From JAXDLW01 sp050998755 (lineage in GTDB: Bacteria > Chloroflexota > Dormibacteria > DASZGP01), in NCBI GenBank assembly GCA_050998755.1, contig JBPCPW010000037.1, forward strand, positions 1 to 16,656: a DNA stretch of 16,656 nt. The letters run 5' to 3'. The notes under the pieces were generated by a model, which did no database searches, had not been told where the DNA came from, and saw nothing but the letters and a program-made list of their open reading frames with translations. A program made the translations under genes and the position numbers. Below are positions 12,860-16,656 of the stretch, in pieces. Position 1 is the stretch's first letter. Each line of letters begins with the position of its first letter.

Positions 12860-13736
12860 AGTTCCGCCGGCTCAGGCGATCGCGCTCGGTGGGCTCGGTG
12901 CTCTCCCACAGCCGGTGGGCGTGCCGGGTCACCCCGAGGTCGTAGCTCCGGAGCCGGAATCCCGCCGCCGCCACCTGGCGGCTGTAGTCGAGGTCCAGGT
13001 TGCGGTAGAAGCGAAAGCCGGGGTCCATCTCGCCGATGGCCGGGATGTCGGCACGCCGCACACTGACCAGGTACTCGAGCGCCATGACCTCGCCCGGCGG
13101 GGCCGGCTGGAACTCACGCCAGTCCTCGGTCACCAACCCCAGGGGTCCGCAGGCACCAATTCCCTCGTCACGCAGCAGAGCCGCAGACCTGTCCAGGACA
13201 TCCCACCCGAACTCCAGGCTGGGCTCGACGAAGTGCACGACGTGGCCGTGTGAGCGGCGTGCCGCAACGTTGAGCGCCTGCGCCTGGCCCAGGTCCTCCC
13301 TCACCCTGACCACCAGCGGCGCACCCCGCAGCGCCGGGTGGGCGGCATGCGCCAGTTGCTCCCCCGTCTCGCCGCCGGCGACCGCCAGGACGAGTTCGAC
13401 CTCGGCGAGACGGCTGCCCGCCGAATCGAGCAGCGCAGCCAGCAGCCGCTCGACGTCCTCGGACCACCCGTGGAACGCCACGCAGAGACTGTGCTCGCAG
13501 GCATCCGGCTCCTGGTGCGCAGCCGGCACCGCGTTGTACGCCGGGTAGGTCTCGCCCGGTTGGGCCCGCGGAGAGAGTTCGAACCCGCCGGCACCGTCCT
13601 TCACCTCCCACCCCGCTTCAACGATCTCATCCCTGAGGCGGTCGGCGACGGCGAAATCCCTCGCTGCGCGCGCGACCATCCGCTCACGGGCCAGCGCATC
13701 AATTTCACGCGGCGCCGCCCCCTGTTTACTGGGCAT
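12810..13736 (-). CDS. Glycosyltransferase-like protein with CysRS-tail-like N-terminus
   Basis: The 308-residue protein has two parts. Residues about 8-54 (ALARERMVARAARDFAVADR, then LRDEIVEAGWEVKDGAGG) resemble the C-terminal tail of cysteinyl-tRNA synthetases, where 'R..A...KDF..AD..RDEL...G..V.D...G' is typical. Residues about 80-275 resemble a GT-A / family 2 glycosyltransferase: LVLAVAGG, QALNVAARRSHGHVVHFVEP, a late MDPGFRFYRNLDLDYSRQVAAAGFRL, and no membrane helix. The usual DxD is replaced by VEPSLEF, so metal-dependent activity is doubtful. It overlaps the upstream LOG gene by 11 bp, indicating coupling. I chose ATG 13736, with GAGGGAG upstream, over a GTG at 13763 that would deepen the overlap. 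Confidence 0.7.
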   Translation of the reverse strand: MPSKQGAAPREIDALARERMVARAARDFAVADRLRDEIVEAGWEVKDGAGGFELSPRAQPGETYPAYNAVPAAHQEPDACEHSLCVAFHGWSEDVERLLAALLDSAGSRLAEVELVLAVAGGETGEQLAHAAHPALRGAPLVVRVREDLGQAQALNVAARRSHGHVVHFVEPSLEFGWDVLDRSAALLRDEGIGACGPLGLVTEDWREFQPAPPGEVMALEYLVSVRRADIPAIGEMDPGFRFYRNLDLDYSRQVAAAGFRLRSYDLGVTRHAHRLWESTEPTERDRLSRRNFNRLLDRWVRGDAPAS

Positions 13737-14493
13737 CGGCGCCGCTCTCCCTCGCTGCCACACTGCCGCGCGAGGGCGGCCCGGCTTCCCTGGGCAGGTG
13801 CTCCAGGATCACCCGGACGACCTCCTCGACATCGTCGGTCACGACCAGGAGGTCGAGCTCCTCGGCGGTGATCATCCCTCCCGCGACGGCCTCCCTCCGC
13901 AGCCATTCCAGGAGGCCGGCCCAGTACGCGGAGCGGTAGAGGATGACCGGGAAGCGCTTGATCTTCCCCGTCTGGACGAGGGTGATGGCCTCGAACAGCT
14001 CGTCCAGGGTGCCGAAGCCCCCGGGAAAGATGACAAAGCCCTCCGCGTACTTCACGAACATGGTCTTGCGAACGAAGAAATAACGGAACTCGATCGAAAT
14101 GTTGGCGTATGTGTTGAGACTCTGTTCGTACGGAAGCTCGATGTTGCAGCCGACAGAAACACCGCCGGCCTCCGCCGCGCCCCGGTTGGCGGCCTCCATG
14201 ATCCCCGGGCCCCCACCGGTGATCACCGCCAGCCCGGCGTCAGCGAGCGCGCGGCCCAGGCGGCGGGCGTCCCGGTAGTCGCGGTGGCGGGACTTGACGC
14301 GCGCCGACCCGAACACGCTGACCGCGGGGCCAATCTCGGCCAGCTCATCAAATCCGCGCACGAATTCGGATTGGATCCGCAGGGCGCGCCAGGTGTCGGT
14401 GTGGATGAAGTCGGCGCGCGTGCTCTCGAGCAGGTGCTGGTCGGCGGTCGGCAGGTCCCTGCGCTCCGGGAAGCGCCGGCGCCAGGGGTTCAC
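13726..14493 (-). CDS. LOG-family (TIGR00730) nucleotide-binding protein
   Basis: The 255-residue product has the Rossmann-type LOG fold. AVSVFGSARV (57-66) opens the core, ITGGGPGIMEAANRGA (91-106) follows, and FPGGFGTLDELFEAIT (156-171) contains the PGGxGTxxE signature. Family members with this signature hydrolyse nucleoside monophosphates such as cytokinin ribotides to the base and ribose phosphate; its bacterial substrate is unknown. The N-terminal FPERRDLPTADQHLLES and HTDTWRALRIQSEFV match actinobacterial-type members. I chose the GTG at 14493, 10 bases after the alanine racemase stop, because the longer frame to 14625 would lie inside that gene. Confidence 0.88.
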   Translation of the reverse strand: MNPWRRRFPERRDLPTADQHLLESTRADFIHTDTWRALRIQSEFVRGFDELAEIGPAVSVFGSARVKSRHRDYRDARRLGRALADAGLAVITGGGPGIMEAANRGAAEAGGVSVGCNIELPYEQSLNTYANISIEFRYFFVRKTMFVKYAEGFVIFPGGFGTLDELFEAITLVQTGKIKRFPVILYRSAYWAGLLEWLRREAVAGGMITAEELDLLVVTDDVEEVVRVILEHLPREAGPPSRGSVAARESGADAQ

Positions 14494-14503
14494 CTTGCGG
14501 CGG

Positions 14504-15649
14504 TCAGCCGGCAAATTCGGTCCCGACCACCACTCTTTCCACGCGCGGCCCAACCCGTGCCAGGACCTCCCAGCTGATCGTGTCCAGGCTCCTGGCGAGG
14601 TCGTCGGCGGTGATCTGCTCCCCACCCTGCGCGCCGATGATCACCGCCTCGTCCCCCACCGCCGCGTCAGGCAGGTCACTGGCGTCGACGGTGATGAAGT
14701 CCATGCTGATGCGCCCGACAACCTTGACGCGGCGCCCTTGGAGCAGGAGCTCACCCCTATTAGACAGCGCGCGGGGATATCCGTCCGCGTACCCGGTGGT
14801 CACGGTGGCGGTACGGACCGCGCGGGGAGCGGCATAGGCGCCACCGTAACCGACCCGGTCGCCGGGTCCCAGGTCGTGCACCGCGACCACCCGGGCCTTC
14901 CAGCTGAGCACTGGCCTCAGCGTGACGCCTGCGACCGGGGCCAGGGTGGGCGAGTAGCCGTAGAGCGGGAGGCCGCAGCGGACCAGGACCAGCTGCGTCG
15001 CCGGGAACTGCAGGGCGGCCGCGGAGTTGGCGGCATGAAGAACAGGCGGCCTGATGCCGGCGGACGCCAGGTCGTTGACCACCGCGAGGAAGGCCTGCAG
15101 CTGCTGCTGGGTTCGCGCCGAAGCGGGGTCATCGGCCTCTGCGAGGTGGGTCCAGAGGCCCTCGAGCTCAAGCCCGGGGGATTGCTCGATGCGGCGAGCC
15201 AGGATCATCGCCTCTCCCGGCGAGCAGCCCAGGCGCGCCATCCCGGTGTCCACCTTGAGGTGCAGCCTGGCGGGTGAGCTGGACACGGCGGCGGCGATGC
15301 GGGCCAGCGCCTCGGGTTCATACACGCCGAGACGCAGGCCCAGCCCGATGGCCTCCGCCTCGGCGCCGGCCGGCACCGGGCCCAGCAGCAGGATCGGTGC
15401 GTCGACGCCTGCCGCGCGGAGTTCGGCGGCCTCGGCGAGGGTCGCCACCGCGAGCCAATCGGCGCCCGCGCGGAGCGCTGCGCCGGCCACGGGGACCGCC
15501 CCGTGACCGTATGCGTTGGCCTTGACCACCGCCACCAGCCCGGTGCCCGCCCGCAACCGGCCCCGGACCTCGGCAACGTTATGAGTCAGGGCCTGGAGGT
15601 CGATCTCCGCCCAGCGCAGTGGCGCCCCGGTCAACTCCGGGCGGGTCAA
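14504..15649 (-). CDS. alr: Alanine racemase
   Basis: The 381-residue PLP enzyme interconverts L- and D-alanine for peptidoglycan. VVKANAYGHG (41-50) carries the PLP lysine Lys43. LKVDTGMARLG (131-141) holds Lys132 and Arg139, equivalents of the carbamylated lysine and substrate arginine. GDRVGYGGAY (263-272) has the catalytic Tyr268, and VGRISMDF (311-318) the PLP-pocket segment. Length is normal. The start is TTG, overlapping the TGA of the upstream gene (TTGA). GGAG lies directly before it, too close for an ideal ribosome site. A second in-frame TTG five codons later sits in a near copy of the same sequence, so the exact start is open. Confidence 0.95.
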   Translation of the reverse strand: MTRPELTGAPLRWAEIDLQALTHNVAEVRGRLRAGTGLVAVVKANAYGHGAVPVAGAALRAGADWLAVATLAEAAELRAAGVDAPILLLGPVPAGAEAEAIGLGLRLGVYEPEALARIAAAVSSSPARLHLKVDTGMARLGCSPGEAMILARRIEQSPGLELEGLWTHLAEADDPASARTQQQLQAFLAVVNDLASAGIRPPVLHAANSAAALQFPATQLVLVRCGLPLYGYSPTLAPVAGVTLRPVLSWKARVVAVHDLGPGDRVGYGGAYAAPRAVRTATVTTGYADGYPRALSNRGELLLQGRRVKVVGRISMDFITVDASDLPDAAVGDEAVIIGAQGGEQITADDLARSLDTISWEVLARVGPRVERVVVGTEFAG

Positions 15650-16656
15650 CTCCCGGCCCGTTGCAGCAGGGGCTTGAGGTCGCGGATGGTGACGGGGATA
15701 AGCGGAAGCAGGTCGGACGCCAAAACGCCGGCATCACCCATCCGGGCCACCGCCTCATCACCCGCCGCGCCGTGCAGAAACACCCCCGTGACCGCGGCCT
15801 CAAACGGCTCGAGTCCCTGCGCCAGCAACCCGCCGATGATTCCCGCGAGCACGTCCCCGGTACCGGCGGTGGCCAGCGCCGGGTTGCTGTGGGGGTTGAC
15901 CCGCACCTGGCCGTCGACGTCGGCGATCACGGTGTGGGAGCCCTTGAGAACGACCACCTGGCCCCAGTCGCGCGCGTACTTGCCGGCAACCCCCTCGCGA
16001 TCAGCCTGGATCTCCTCGACCTTGAGCCCGGTCAGGCGTGACATCTCCATCGGGTGAGGGGTGAAGATCAGCTTGCTGCGCAGCTTACCCAGCTGCTTGC
16101 GCTGCTCCGACAGGGCGTTGAGGGCATCGGCGTCCACCACCGCCGGGCAGCGAAGCTGGGCCACCAGGTCGACGACCATGCGCCGGGTGGAGTACTCCCG
16201 GCCCAACCCGGGGCCGATGACGCAGGCGTTAGCCGCCCAGCAGTGCCGCAGCAGGGTGTCGATGGCGGCGTGCCCGAGGATCCCCGGCCCGACCTCGGGC
16301 ACCTGGGTCACGACCACCTCGGCGCATTTGATGGCCAGGATCGGGTAGATCGTCTCGGCCGCCAGCAGCCGGACGTAGCCCGCCCCGGTTCGCGCCGCGG
16401 CGGTTGCCGTGAGATACGGCGCCCCGGTATAGCCCAGCGAGCCGGCCACCACGCAGACCTGGCCGAAGGTCCCCTTGTTGGCACCCTCGGGACGATCAGG
16501 CAGTCGGAGCTCTGCGGGGATCCTGGGCCGCGGCTTGCGGGCGGTGTCTTCAACGACCGCGGCGATGGCCCTCGCCAGAACGGCGGAGTGGGTGATGCTC
16601 CCCGCGATCTCTAGCGGGGGTTCGCGGGTGAGGGTCACCGTGGGGGCGCAGCGAAG
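15646..16656 (-). CDS. nnrD: ADP/ATP-dependent NAD(P)H-hydrate dehydratase (cut by window edge)
   Basis: The C-terminal YjeF-type kinase-like domain is complete. Motifs are NKGTFGQVCVVAGSLGYTGAP (54-74), VIGPGLG (140-146), VVDADALNAL (167-176), FTPHPMEM (192-199), VLKGSHTVIA (230-239) and LATAGTGDVLAGIIGG (255-270) with catalytic Asp262, numbered from a GTG at 16638. It repairs NAD(P)H hydrates in the cytosol. The frame stays open from that GTG to the window end, and about 40 residues of unassigned sequence precede the domain, so this may be the C-terminal half of a bifunctional Nnr protein with an epimerase domain beyond the window. It overlaps alr by 4 bp; nnr-alr adjacency is common in bacteria. 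Confidence 0.9.
   Translation of the reverse strand, partial: LRCAPTVTLTREPPLEIAGSITHSAVLARAIAAVVEDTARKPRPRIPAELRLPDRPEGANKGTFGQVCVVAGSLGYTGAPYLTATAAARTGAGYVRLLAAETIYPILAIKCAEVVVTQVPEVGPGILGHAAIDTLLRHCWAANACVIGPGLGREYSTRRMVVDLVAQLRCPAVVDADALNALSEQRKQLGKLRSKLIFTPHPMEMSRLTGLKVEEIQADREGVAGKYARDWGQVVVLKGSHTVIADVDGQVRVNPHSNPALATAGTGDVLAGIIGGLLAQGLEPFEAAVTGVFLHGAAGDEAVARMGDAGVLASDLLPLIPVTIRDLKPLLQRAGS

Noticed and set aside
14494..14625. Longer N-terminus for the LOG-family protein
   Set aside because: It lies entirely inside the alanine racemase coding region and lacks family similarity.

Overview
This is a GC-rich bacterial window, dense with short intergenic gaps and genes on both strands. Several features suggest a deep-branching, terrabacterial-type lineage (Chloroflexota, Dormibacterota or a deep actinobacterial relative). 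These are the histidine phosphatase / DUF3090 / SCO1664 trio best known from Actinobacteria, a dnaK-clpB pair without grpE or dnaJ, and several genes that appear to start directly after a TAnnnT -10 box. The lineage is inferred from gene content only.

Region 1 (1-953) is a nested mobile-element scar. The left part of an IS3-family element (1 to about 545, minus strand) shows OrfA, a run of seven A residues for -1 frameshifting, and the start of OrfB. It has inserted into the 5' part of a group II intron (546-953, minus strand). The intron's first nucleotides, GUGUGCCC, and an EBS1 hairpin that pairs perfectly with the adjacent exon can still be read.

Region 2 (954-2211) carries mgsA (methylglyoxal synthase, with Gly in place of the family Asp101) and an MBL-fold hydrolase broken by one extra base. 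Its end converges on clpB across a small hairpin that contains both stop codons.

Region 3 (2208-7445, minus strand) is a stress-chaperone block, dnaK then clpB, preceded by a small two-helix membrane protein and a small charged helical protein.

Region 4 (7446-10609, plus strand) is a four-gene set: histidine phosphatase, DUF3090 zinc-motif protein, SCO1664-family kinase-like protein, and an RDD membrane protein with an N-terminal zinc ribbon and a long Pro/Ala tail. The first three form a conserved cassette of unknown function and are the best candidate for an undescribed system.

Region 5 (10610-10755) is a 132-nt inverted-repeat element with 17-bp perfect arms and three small internal hairpins, filling the gap between convergent genes.

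Region 6 (10756-12859) holds a di-iron, acyl-ACP-desaturase-like protein divergently paired with a PucR-type regulator.

Region 7 (12810-16656, minus strand) is a tightly coupled run: NAD(P)H-hydrate dehydratase, alanine racemase, LOG-family protein, then an unusual protein with a cysteinyl-tRNA-synthetase-tail-like N-terminus joined to a glycosyltransferase-like domain. No tRNA, rRNA or CRISPR array was seen.
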